A stretch of 64,000 bases of DNA from Nocardia inohanensis NBRC 100128 (GTDB taxonomy: Bacteria; Actinomycetota; Actinomycetes; Mycobacteriales; Mycobacteriaceae). Each line of letters opens with the position of its first letter. The first letter of the stretch is position 1. A program made the translations under genes and the position numbers. The stretch spans positions 124,001 to 188,000 of the forward strand of contig NZ_BDBK01000015.1 in the NCBI RefSeq assembly GCF_001612945.1, given 5' to 3'. Shown here piece after piece: positions 17,501 through 25,179 of this stretch. Below the pieces are notes generated by a model. It had not been told where the DNA came from. It did no database searches and saw only the letters and a list, made by a program, of their open reading frames with translations.

Positions 17501-17605
17501 CCATTCGCGATCGAATTCGGGGCCGGTGGCGCGGCAGCCGACACCGACGATCGACACCCGGGGGAAGGGGGTGGAATCGTTGGACGCTGTCGTACTCGGC
17601 CGCAC
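14549..17605 (-). CDS. Degenerate polyketide-synthase-like protein (KS-AT-KR, inactive nucleophiles)
   Basis: 1018 residues from a GTG with GGAGGG 6 nt upstream. Residues 15-200 resemble a ketosynthase but are heavily shortened, and the active-site 'DTACSSS' reads 'DSEADTP' (Cys to Ala, residue 110); the C-terminal KS part with both His residues is missing. Residues 265-345 match the KS-AT linker. An acyltransferase domain begins about residue 467 and its nucleophile elbow 'GHSxGE' reads 'GHGAGE' (residues 554-559; Ser to Gly). Near residues 900-1010 is a ketoreductase-like Rossmann segment 'VVVGGLGAYGATAVRWLL', truncated before the usual Tyr. No acyl-carrier domain is seen. Long Pro/Arg-rich linkers join the parts. 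It is likely a pseudo-enzyme or scaffold; the frame itself is intact. Confidence 0.8.
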   Translation of the reverse strand: MRPSTTASNDSTPFPRVSIVGVGCRATGPEFDREWFGISAADATGLDPRHRITLEIAVEALDDAGLGCLAPGSAAAVILGAAGFTTPNAARLLSRALTLHGPSLILDSEADTPLIAVDTGVRLLADESIPFVLAGGTDLTVLPDISGIELSGNGDLCTVLVLQRTADALRTGARRYADIDGPALGISHRGGFSRIVLQDNSSDQSRHESRDSVTTGGRPASGIRPSPARHDRTADAAPDSRCVAAAPKTEDAGKEGAGTRALRGPERSSPIPIVLSGPDAAAIRALALHWANRVGAYRDVHQFATAAARLLPAATRAVVLARDTGDAATQLRVLAARIPAATPEPTPPPEVDRRTGATALPPADIERAPWERHGAEVTADSQHRNGTEPAVPQADSGPTHRYSPRASTSAHGAEQVVTAGPMGRRAYSPAGTLPGRWDTLEMPALRWAVPGESDIIGPVAGTRDGGLLFLFSGSGFHPRMGRTLAGRYPVFARRLTEAADAVAAAGGPRVWTPRYGFGNHSPGLDFTQPAVFAYQVALAALLEFWGVMPDAVAGHGAGEIAAAVAAGALPLTDAARIVVARSRLLHRVGEESAAAVLEATPAEALRLVEPMRTAVGLAAIHGPSSVTVAGEPRYIDALVRRAHRRAIFAQRIAGNSTDGAAATVIHIPRARTIAPQLISDLDGIVPSAPHTRIYSTTRRGDAVERPSGAAPFESAMDAEYWGANAAGPVELAAALEQAVADGISSVIELSPQPMLATAVRDYGALRDATYVAGSAVDEGGALLRALAQLHAEGRRVDWLALGAHTATPPRRLWRRAGARTAAQVDGISGDSSRLRAGGDGGSPDSSSRVGQSAGARPVRSALGAASAYSVGSEPHWLGPLPGLSVRGDASYVVVGGLGAYGATAVRWLLDAGARDVVVLTRVPRALPAMLEGLEERVVMVRCEVGNRRDLAEALHDIRECGLPIRGIVYARPEPRAAVAAALGELTADDPIEFAWLLGDEGWRRMSRVSGRDGLGARE

Positions 17606-17749
17606 AGGAATCCCTCCCGCGTCCGGCGACGGCGGTCCGTCGCGGTACCTCCGGGAATTCTGCCAAGAATTCGCCGCGCTCAGAAGAGCTTTCGGCCTGT
17701 CGGCTCGCCCCGGCGCGCCGGGCGCGGTGCGATCGGCGTCGCGCGCGTC

Positions 17750-17932
17750 CTACGCGGAGGCCGATCGCGGGTGCGGACGGGTGTGCACCACCTCGTCGAC
17801 ATCCGCGGGCAGGGCGTGCGAGCTGAAGAAGCGCAGCGCCAGGTTCACCGCGTCCTGTTCGCTGTGCACCCCCGAGATGGCCATGGTCCGCCGCAGCGCG
17901 TCGTCATCGAGATAGATACGAGTGATTGCCAT
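17750..17932 (-). CDS. VapB-like antitoxin (DUF2191), orphan
   Basis: 60 residues from 'MAITRIYLDDDALRRTM', with GGAGGTGG upstream. The N-terminal Thr-Arg-x-Tyr-Leu-Asp-Asp pattern, then 'SEQDAVNLALRFF', is the VapB/ribbon-helix-helix antitoxin type (DUF2191). Usually a PIN-domain VapC toxin follows within a few bases, but here the next gene, 144 bp downstream, is the polyketide-synthase-like protein. The C-terminal 'HTRPHPRSASA' is basic. It may be a solitary DNA-binding regulator or the remnant of a lost toxin-antitoxin pair. Confidence 0.72.
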   Translation of the reverse strand: MAITRIYLDDDALRRTMAISGVHSEQDAVNLALRFFSSHALPADVDEVVHTRPHPRSASA

Positions 17933-18008
17933 TTCGGCCACCTCCGCCATGTCCATCGGATACAGAAAGCATGACGGATTACCGGGGCGTGGATAACCGG
18001 AATGGAAA

Positions 18009-18036
18009 GAGCCCTGAGCTTATCTGCCCAGGGCCC
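18009..18036 (-). terminator. Hairpin terminator after nitronate monooxygenase
   Basis: On the minus strand an 11-bp stem (GGGCCCTGGGC with GCTCAGGGCTC, two G-T-type mismatches) and 6-nt loop is followed by a short T-run, 18 bp after the stop of the nitronate monooxygenase gene. Confidence 0.65.
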
Positions 18037-18053
18037 TTACGTTCCGGAGTAAA

Positions 18054-19025
18054 TCAGGCGAGCATGCCCGCCAGCCGCGAGTTGATCAGCGACTCGGCCT
18101 CGGAGACCATGCGCGAGATCAGTTCGGCGCAGGTCGGGATGTCGTTGATCAGGCCCTGGACCTGACCGGCCGACCAGATACCGGCATCCAGATCGCCCTC
18201 TTCGAACACGCGGCGGCCGCGCGCACCGGCGACCAGATCGCGCACATCCTCGAATTTGCCGCCGGCCTTCTCGATTTCGACGACCTTGCGGCTGATCTCG
18301 TTATCGGCCACGCGCGCGGTGTTGTGCATGGTGCGGAAGATCAGCTGGGTGGCGCGCTCGGAATTGGCGACGATCTGTTCCTTCACCGTCTGGTGAATGG
18401 CCGATTCCTGGGTGCACATGAAGCGGGTGCCCATGTTCACGCCGTCCGCGCCCAGCGCCAGCGCCGCGACCAGGCCGCGCGCGTCGGCGATACCGCCGGA
18501 GGCGATGACCGGGATCTCCAGCGCCGCGGTGGCGGCCGGGATCAGGATCAGGCCGGGGACGTCGTCCTCGCCCGGGTGCCCGGCGCATTCGAAGCCGTCG
18601 ATGGAGACGCCGTCGACGCCGATCTTCTGGGCCTTGAGCGCGTGCCGGACGCTGGTGCACTTGTGCAGCACCTTGATCCCGGCCTCCTTGTAGTACGGGA
18701 GGAAGGGCTCGGGGTTGCTGCCCGCGGTCTCGACGATCTTGATGCCGGAGTCGATGATCGCCTTGGCGTACTCCTGGTACGGCGGCGGGTTGATCGACGG
18801 CAGGATGGTGACGTTCACGCCGATCGGCTTGTCGGTGAGCGCGCGCGCCTTGTCGATCTCGCGGCGCAGATCGTCGGGGGTGGGCTGGGTGAGCGCGGTG
18901 ATGATGCCCAGGCCGCCGGCCTCGGAGACCGCCGCGGCGAGCTCGGCGCGGCCGACCCACATCATGCCGCCCTGCACGATCGGGTGCTCGACCCCGAAGG
19001 TCTCGGTGAACTTGGTACGCAGCAT
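18054..19025 (-). CDS. Nitronate monooxygenase-family flavin enzyme
   Basis: 323 residues forming an FMN-binding TIM barrel of the 2-nitropropane dioxygenase family. Seen are 'VEHPIVQGGMMWVG', 'EAGGLGIITAL', 'IGVNVTILPS', 'GFECAGHPGEDD' (with the conserved His), 'IPVIASGGIADARG' and 'LGADGVNMGTRFMCT'. Members oxidise nitronates or act as NADH-dependent flavin enzymes on acyl-CoA-type substrates in steroid breakdown; which applies here is not decidable. It is divergent from fadD5, sharing a 291-bp upstream region, so joint control with a lipid pathway is plausible. Confidence 0.88.
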   Translation of the reverse strand: MLRTKFTETFGVEHPIVQGGMMWVGRAELAAAVSEAGGLGIITALTQPTPDDLRREIDKARALTDKPIGVNVTILPSINPPPYQEYAKAIIDSGIKIVETAGSNPEPFLPYYKEAGIKVLHKCTSVRHALKAQKIGVDGVSIDGFECAGHPGEDDVPGLILIPAATAALEIPVIASGGIADARGLVAALALGADGVNMGTRFMCTQESAIHQTVKEQIVANSERATQLIFRTMHNTARVADNEISRKVVEIEKAGGKFEDVRDLVAGARGRRVFEEGDLDAGIWSAGQVQGLINDIPTCAELISRMVSEAESLINSRLAGMLA

Positions 19026-19282
19026 TGGCGCTTCCTCTCCCTGCCTCTCGCGAACTGGCTTGATACTCGCATAGTTGCATATGGGCCGACAACCCTCATG
19101 TGAGTCCGGCTTTGCAGCCGCAGTGACTCCTGACCTGCTGGTCTGGGGATAACTCGAAGGCTGCTCCCCGTGCTCCTAGGTCGTCTTCCCTACTCTGACC
19201 TGCTGAATGAATGAGTGAGAATCTCGGAGCGAAACCTTCTCTGTAACCCTTGTCACGCCAAGAAGTTAGCGAGTATTCTCGC

Positions 19283-19300
19283 GATCGATCACTATCGATC
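19283..19300. promoter_or_regulatory. Inverted repeat GATCGAT-N4-ATCGATC upstream of fadD5
   Basis: Perfect 7-bp arms (19283-19289, 19294-19300) with 4-bp spacer end 16 nt before the fadD5 ATG, just ahead of its GGGAGG ribosome site. The position suits a repressor operator or an RNA-level element for fadD5. Confidence 0.4.
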
Positions 19301-19316
19301 CCTTGGGAGGACACAG

Positions 19317-20885
19317 ATGACCGCCGGTTTCCAACCGCTCGACGAGCCGATTCGGTCGCGGCGCAATCACTGGGTCAACCAAGTCGCCACGCACGCGGCC
19401 ATGCGCCCGGACCAGGTCGCCTTCCGTTTCCAGGGCGTCGACACCACCTGGAAGCAGCTGCACGAGCGTTCGGAGAAGTTCGCCGACGCGCTGTCCCGCC
19501 GAGGGGTCGGGTTCGGCGATCGGGTGCTCATCCTGGCGCTCAACTACACCGAGTACATCGAGGCCGTCATGGGCATCAATGCCCTCGGCGCGATCGCGGT
19601 GCCGGTGAACTTCCGACTCACCCCGCCCGAGGTGGCCTACATCGTCTCCGACTCCGGCGGCAAGGCCATCGTCACCGACAGCGTGCTGAAGCCGCTGGCG
19701 GCCGGGGTGGCGGCGCAGGCCCCCGGACTGGACACCATCGTGGTGATCAACGGCGAAACCGGCGACGGCGTCCTCGGATACGACGACTTCATCGCCGAGG
19801 CCGGCGAACCCCATGCGCCGCTGGACATTCCCGAAGACACCCCGTGCCTGATCATGTACACCTCCGGCACCACCGGCAGCCCCAAGGGTGCGGTGCTGTC
19901 CTACGCGAACATGAACGCGCAGGCGCTGACCTGCATCCGGGCGCTCGAGGTCACCCCGGATTCGGTCGGCTTCTGCACCTCCCCGCTGTTCCACATCGCC
20001 GGATTGGGCAGTCTCACACCGTATTTCCTGCTCGGCGGCAAGACCGTGCTGCATCCGCTGGGCGCGTTCGACGCCACCGGGTTCCTCGATGCCGTCGAAG
20101 CCGAGCAGGCCACCACGGCCTTCTGCGTGCCCGCGCAGTGGCAGCTCATCTGCGACGAGCCGACCGTGAAGGAGCGCAAGCTGGCGCTGCGCGGATTGTC
20201 CTGGGGTGCGGCCCCGGCCTCGGACACGGTGCTGAGGGCGATGGCGGAGTGTTTCCCCGAGGCATCCAATGTGGCGGTGTTCGGGCAGACCGAAATGTCG
20301 CCCATCACCTGCGTGCTCGAAGGCAAGGACGCGCTGCGCAAGCTCGGCTCGGTCGGCAAGCCGATCCCGACCATTCAGGTGCGGATCGTCGACGACGAGA
20401 TGAACGATGTCGCGCCGGGCGAGGTCGGTGAGATCGTGTACCGGGGACCGACCATGATGTCGGGCTACTGGAACAAGCCGGAGGCGACGGCGGAAGCCTT
20501 CGCGGGCGGCTGGTTCCACTCCGGTGACCTGGTCCGGCAGGACGAAGAGGGCTTCGTCTACGTGGTGGACCGCAAGAAGGACATGATCATCTCCGGCGGC
20601 GAGAACATCTACTGCGCCGAGGTCGAGAACGTGCTCTTCGCGCACCCCAAGATCCACGAGGCCGCGGTTATCGCACGGCCGCACGAGAAATGGGGTGAGG
20701 TCCCGGTCGCGGTGGTCGCCCTGGTCGACGGCGCCGACCTGACCCTGGAAGAGCTCGAGCCGTTCCTCAACGAATCCCTGGCGCGCTACAAGCACCCCAA
20801 GGATCTCGTCATCGTCTCCGAACTGCCCCGCAATCCCAGCGGCAAGGTCGTGAAATTCGAACTGCGCAAACAGTATTCAGCTTGA
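19317..20885 (+). CDS. fadD5: Fatty-acid-CoA ligase, FadD5-like
   Basis: 522 residues from ATG 19317 (GGGAGG 8 nt upstream); the open frame extends further 5' but has no ribosome site. It is an ANL-superfamily enzyme: A3 motif 'YTSGTTGSPKGAVL', A5 'FGQTEMSP', A7 'WFHSGDLV', A8 'VVDRKKDMIISGGENIYC' and the C-terminal lysine region 'RNPSGKVVKFELR'. Sequence style throughout ('NWVNQ', 'SWGAAPA', 'YWNKPEATAEAFAGGWFHSGDLVR') matches mycobacterial FadD5, which activates fatty acids and in M. tuberculosis heads the mce1 operon. No mce genes are adjacent here. Its 3' end overlaps the convergent oxidase gene by 9 nt. Confidence 0.9.
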   Translation: MTAGFQPLDEPIRSRRNHWVNQVATHAAMRPDQVAFRFQGVDTTWKQLHERSEKFADALSRRGVGFGDRVLILALNYTEYIEAVMGINALGAIAVPVNFRLTPPEVAYIVSDSGGKAIVTDSVLKPLAAGVAAQAPGLDTIVVINGETGDGVLGYDDFIAEAGEPHAPLDIPEDTPCLIMYTSGTTGSPKGAVLSYANMNAQALTCIRALEVTPDSVGFCTSPLFHIAGLGSLTPYFLLGGKTVLHPLGAFDATGFLDAVEAEQATTAFCVPAQWQLICDEPTVKERKLALRGLSWGAAPASDTVLRAMAECFPEASNVAVFGQTEMSPITCVLEGKDALRKLGSVGKPIPTIQVRIVDDEMNDVAPGEVGEIVYRGPTMMSGYWNKPEATAEAFAGGWFHSGDLVRQDEEGFVYVVDRKKDMIISGGENIYCAEVENVLFAHPKIHEAAVIARPHEKWGEVPVAVVALVDGADLTLEELEPFLNESLARYKHPKDLVIVSELPRNPSGKVVKFELRKQYSA

Positions 20886-22367
20886 GCGCAGCACGGTACG
20901 GATCCGGTTGCCCGGATCCACCCGAGCGCGGAGCTCGGCCAGCCGGGTGTGATTGCCGCCGTAATAGCGGGACAACGGATCGCCGGGCTCCAGGTAGTTG
21001 ACGTACGCCCCCACCGAATCGGACCCCATCGCGGCATGGGCGTCGGCGATGAACTCCACCGCGGCGTCGTGCGGAATCGGTTCGTAGGCGCCCCATTCCA
21101 CCATCGCGGCGTGCGCGCGCCACGGGAAGGCGGTGGCGGTGGGGGACAGGTCGCGGACCGCGCCGTCGAGGGTATTGACCTGCACCCAGCCGGTACCGCC
21201 CACGCTGGAGAACCGCGTGAGGGCCGCCAGCACCCGGTCGATGACATCCGGTGTGAGGGCGGCGACGATATCGGAGCCGTTGGTGAAGGCGCAGCGTGGC
21301 GGATCGACGGTCCCGCCCGCGAGATACATGACGGTGTCCAGATGGCCGAGCGTGCGGGCGTCGGTCTCGGCGGGGGCCACGCCGATCGCCTCGACGAGAT
21401 CGGCGGTGACGGCCTCGCCGGTGCCCGCCGGGCACACCAGCTGCATCCAGCAGGTCAGGCCGCCCGCGCCGTCGGCGTCCACGCTGACATTGGCCCACCG
21501 GTCGCGCTCGGCGCCGCGCAGCCACTCCTGCCAGCCCGCGATGACCCGGTCCGCCTGCTCGCCCGGGAAGGCCAGGCGCACCACATCTTTCGGCGTCGCC
21601 GGGATGGTGTCGAAGGTCAGCGAGGTGACGATCCCGAACAGCGAGCCGCCGCCGCGCAACGCCCAGAACAGGTCGGGGCGGGAGCTGGCCGATACCTCGG
21701 TGACGGTGCCGTCGGGCAGCACCAGGGTGGCGGCGGTGAGCCGATCGCAGGTCAGGCCGTAGGCGCGGGACTCGACGCCGAGTCCGCCGCCCAGGGTGAG
21801 ACCCGCGAGGCCGACACCCGGACACGAGCCGCTGGGCAGGCTCCGCCCGGAGCGGTCGAGCTCCCGGTACACCTCGTGCAGGGTGTGCCCCGGCCCGATG
21901 ACGGCGCGCTCGCCCTCGACGCGCACGCCGCGCAGCCGCCGGACGTCGATGATCAGCGTTCCGGCCGCCGTGGAGAGTCCGGCATAGGAGTGCCCGCCCG
22001 CGCGCGCCGCCACCTCGAGATCGTGCTCGGCCGCGAAACGGAGGGCGGTGGCCACATCCCCGGCATCGGCGACCTGCACCACGGCCGCCGGCCGGTCGTC
22101 GTCGAAGCGAGTGTTGAAGACCTGCTTGGCCATCGGGTAGTCCCAATTGCCGGGCAGCAGCGCCCGGCCGCGCAGCTTGACCCGCAGCTCACTCCACTCC
22201 GGATCGGCGCCGCCGCCGGAACCGGAACCCGAGGCGTTGCCCGCGGATCCCGCGCCGGGCACCGCCCCGGACGCCGTGATGCGGCTGATTCCGGCGAAAC
22301 CCACGGCGGCGGAGGCGATTCCGAGTGCGCCGCGGAGAAAGAGGCTGCGCGGGAAATGGGCTTTCAT
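20877..22367 (-). CDS. Exported FAD-linked oxidoreductase (berberine-bridge-enzyme type)
   Basis: 496 residues from 'MKAHFPRSLFLRGALG'; the basic and hydrophobic N-terminus (to about residue 30) looks like an export signal, possibly a degenerate Tat signal because the twin arginine is not adjacent. The FAD-binding PP-loop contains 'RAGGHSYAGLS' and 'PSGSCPGVGLAGLTLGGG', which carry the His and Cys that form the bicovalent FAD link in this family. A BBE C-terminal segment 'RYYGGNHTRLAELRARVDP' is present. Such enzymes oxidise sugars, alkaloids or antibiotics with O2; the substrate is unknown. It ends overlapping fadD5 tail to tail. Confidence 0.88.
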   Translation of the reverse strand: MKAHFPRSLFLRGALGIASAAVGFAGISRITASGAVPGAGSAGNASGSGSGGGADPEWSELRVKLRGRALLPGNWDYPMAKQVFNTRFDDDRPAAVVQVADAGDVATALRFAAEHDLEVAARAGGHSYAGLSTAAGTLIIDVRRLRGVRVEGERAVIGPGHTLHEVYRELDRSGRSLPSGSCPGVGLAGLTLGGGLGVESRAYGLTCDRLTAATLVLPDGTVTEVSASSRPDLFWALRGGGSLFGIVTSLTFDTIPATPKDVVRLAFPGEQADRVIAGWQEWLRGAERDRWANVSVDADGAGGLTCWMQLVCPAGTGEAVTADLVEAIGVAPAETDARTLGHLDTVMYLAGGTVDPPRCAFTNGSDIVAALTPDVIDRVLAALTRFSSVGGTGWVQVNTLDGAVRDLSPTATAFPWRAHAAMVEWGAYEPIPHDAAVEFIADAHAAMGSDSVGAYVNYLEPGDPLSRYYGGNHTRLAELRARVDPGNRIRTVLRSS

Positions 22368-22434
22368 ATTGCGATCATGCTGTACGAGTCCGGCATTCAT
22401 GAAACCTGTTGCAAGGGTGTCGGGGTGGCGATCG

Positions 22435-24954
22435 CTAGATCATGTCCTTGGCGGTCAGCCAGCGCATGATCGGCCAGCCGCAGAAGACCGGCAGCCAGCA
22501 GGTCAGCACCCGGTAGAGCAGCACCGAGGGGACCGCGATCCCCGGCGGCACGCCGAAGGCCGCCAGACCACCGATCAGGGCCGCTTCGACGGCGCCCACG
22601 CCGCCGGGGGTGGGCGCGGCCGACGCCAGCGTGCCACCGATCATGGTGACGATGGTGACGGTCACGAAAGTCGTACTGCCGCCGAAGGCTTCGATACTCG
22701 CCCACAATGCCAAGGCCATGCCGAGCGTGGTGGTGGCACAGCCGCCCACGATCATGGCCAGCCGCCAGGGCCGCCGGCCCAGATCCTTCAGCTGGTCCAG
22801 CACCTCAGCCAGCTGCGGCCGTACCTCGGTGAGCAGCCAGCGCCGCACCTTGGGGATGAACATGGTCGCGCCCAGCAGACCCAGCAGCGCGCCCGCCACC
22901 AGGTAGAGCACGGTCGCGTTCGGCACGAAATGCGACAGGTCCGTCGAAACCCCGGCCGCCACACTGAAGAACAGCAACAGCACCAGGTGCGTGACCACCT
23001 GCACGGTCTGTTGCAGCGCCACCGCCGCCGTCGCCCGTACCGCGCCCAGGCCGCCCTTCTGCAAGAAGCGCACGCTCAGCGCCAGACCGCCCACACCCGC
23101 CGGGGTGGTGGTGGCCGCGAAGGTATTGGCGATCTGCATGAGCAGCAGGTTGCGGTACTTCACCGCTTCGGAAGCGCACGCCCACAACGCCATCGCCGCG
23201 CCGACATAGGTGAGCGCTGAGACGGTCAGGCCCAGCAGCGCCCACCACCAGTTGATATTGCGCAGCTCGGAGGTGAAGGTCGGGACCGCGCTGATGTACG
23301 GGTACGCCACGTAGACCAGGCCGATCAGCAGCACCAGCTGGATGATCTGATTGCGCGAGAACCGGGTGATCTGCGCGGCCTCGATCTTGTCCTGCCCGGT
23401 CTGATGCGCCACCTCGTCGCGGGTGGCCTTCATGACCTCGCCCGCGTCCGGCACCGCCTTGCGCACATGAGCGGGCATGGCGGTCTTGGTGAGTCGCCGG
23501 GAGGCATCGAGCACCAGGTCCTTGCCCAGCACCTCGAGCGCGTTGCGGACCGCCGTCTCCGGGCCGAACAGGGCCGCCGCCGACAGCAGCAGCTGCGCGA
23601 TATCGGAGTCGAAACGCGCCTGGTAGGCACCGAACTCCGATTGCACGAAGCCGCCGAACAGCACGGTGTCGTCGTCCAGGACCCGGATCTCCTCGGCCCG
23701 CAGATCGCCGTGCGAGATCTGCGCCTGATGCATGGTGTGCAGCGCCTGCCACACCTTGGTGAGCGTCTTCTCCCCGTCGCTCGCCGCCAGCGGACTGCCC
23801 TGGGGGACGGTGTGCGCGTACAGCATCCAGCCGCGGTCCAGGGCGGCGACGGTGAGCGGTTTGTGGCTGGCCAAGCCCAGATCGGCGACGGCGAACCCCA
23901 TCAGCGCGCGATGCTCCACGGCCCGCCGCATGGACGCGAACGCCGCCGGATACTCGCCCTTGCGGATGGTCAGCCAGCGCCGGAATTGCAGCAGCACACC
24001 CCGGCTGCGCTGATTCGCGCCGTACATCTCGATGATCAGCTCATCGCCCCGGCCGCCGTTCTGCTCGGCCGTGGCGGTGCGGGCCGCGCCGCCGCCGGCC
24101 GGTCCGGACGCACCGGCGGCTTGCGGGCTGTCCGGCGCGGCAATGAATTTCGAGGTCATCCCCGGTTCCGGCGTGGCGGCCAATTCGGGGGCGGGGGTGG
24201 TCGTCGCCGAAATCACCAGCGGCCCACGGGCGGAGGGCCGCAGCACCTTGAAGGCGGTCACCCGGAAGCCGCGCTGCGCCAGCACCCGCACCGCCGCGTC
24301 GAGCGGGACCTCGAGCGCGGGCGTGCCCACCACCAGCACGATCACCGCGCCCACGAACCAGCCGACCGCCAGCCCGAGCATGGCCCGCGACGGCACCACC
24401 AGCGACACCACCAGGTGGATCGGCACGAAGGCCAGCAGCAGCGTCCACCACCAGCGCCGCCAGCGCGCGGGCAGCCACGGGCTGGCGACCGTGAGCACGG
24501 CGGTGAGCATGGCGATCCAGCGCGGATCGTCCAGGAACTGCGACAGGAAGGTGTTGACCTGCTGCGGTTCCGACAGATGCCAGCGCGGCGCGTTGAATCC
24601 GGTGCCGGTGATGGAGAACAGCACCACCGCGATCAGCCCGGCGGAGAGGAAGCCGCCCAGCAGTTTCCACTGCCGCCGCCAGACCAGCCGGGCCAGAATC
24701 GTGAACGGCAGCGCCAGAATCGCGATGCCGTACACGATGTAGACCAGGTTCGACTGTTCCGGGGTCAGGAATCCCACGATCTCGGAGACCGACTTCTCCA
24801 GGTTCTCCCACTGCGAACGCGTGACCAGCGAACCCACGATGACCACAGCCACCAGTAGGGCGGACAGTGCGACACGCAGAATGTCGCTGGTCCGCCGGAT
24901 CCGCGGCTGCAACAAACTGCCGGAGACGGGAATCTCCCGTCCGTCGACTCGCAT
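22435..24954 (-). CDS. Membrane fusion protein: kinase-like domain + lysylphosphatidylglycerol-synthase-type TM domain
   Basis: 839 residues. About residues 25-215 contain six membrane helices; residues 215-300 form a polar linker rich in Pro/Ala/Gly. About residues 300-520 are a soluble protein-kinase/RIO-like region with 'ALHTMHQAQISHGDLRAEEIRVLDDDTVLFGGF', where 'HGDLRAEEI' resembles a kinase catalytic loop and the following 'VLFGGF' replaces the DFG. Residues 540-835 have about eight helices of the MprF/AglD flippase-like family ('TTTPAGVGGLALSVRFLQ', 'SAAPTPGGVGAVEAALIGGLA'). There is no synthetase domain. A lipid-linked-sugar or phospholipid transport role is plausible. Downstream is the oxidase gene. 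Confidence 0.8.
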   Translation of the reverse strand: MRVDGREIPVSGSLLQPRIRRTSDILRVALSALLVAVVIVGSLVTRSQWENLEKSVSEIVGFLTPEQSNLVYIVYGIAILALPFTILARLVWRRQWKLLGGFLSAGLIAVVLFSITGTGFNAPRWHLSEPQQVNTFLSQFLDDPRWIAMLTAVLTVASPWLPARWRRWWWTLLLAFVPIHLVVSLVVPSRAMLGLAVGWFVGAVIVLVVGTPALEVPLDAAVRVLAQRGFRVTAFKVLRPSARGPLVISATTTPAPELAATPEPGMTSKFIAAPDSPQAAGASGPAGGGAARTATAEQNGGRGDELIIEMYGANQRSRGVLLQFRRWLTIRKGEYPAAFASMRRAVEHRALMGFAVADLGLASHKPLTVAALDRGWMLYAHTVPQGSPLAASDGEKTLTKVWQALHTMHQAQISHGDLRAEEIRVLDDDTVLFGGFVQSEFGAYQARFDSDIAQLLLSAAALFGPETAVRNALEVLGKDLVLDASRRLTKTAMPAHVRKAVPDAGEVMKATRDEVAHQTGQDKIEAAQITRFSRNQIIQLVLLIGLVYVAYPYISAVPTFTSELRNINWWWALLGLTVSALTYVGAAMALWACASEAVKYRNLLLMQIANTFAATTTPAGVGGLALSVRFLQKGGLGAVRATAAVALQQTVQVVTHLVLLLFFSVAAGVSTDLSHFVPNATVLYLVAGALLGLLGATMFIPKVRRWLLTEVRPQLAEVLDQLKDLGRRPWRLAMIVGGCATTTLGMALALWASIEAFGGSTTFVTVTIVTMIGGTLASAAPTPGGVGAVEAALIGGLAAFGVPPGIAVPSVLLYRVLTCWLPVFCGWPIMRWLTAKDMI

Positions 24955-25179
24955 GTCCTATAGGCGCTTTCGGATCGTGGGAACGGCTGCGGTCCCATGG
25001 TCGGCTGGGGTGAGCGTCGCGCGGGCGGCGAGAACCCCGCAACCCGGCACGCGGGTAACCGTAACCCGTGGCAGGCCCGCATACGGATGTGCCCGGCTCA
25101 CAGACCGGTACGGCGTGTCTGTTTCCGCTGCCGGTCCGATGATTCGGCGGTCCGCCGGCGCGCGTGCCAGGATCGGCCG

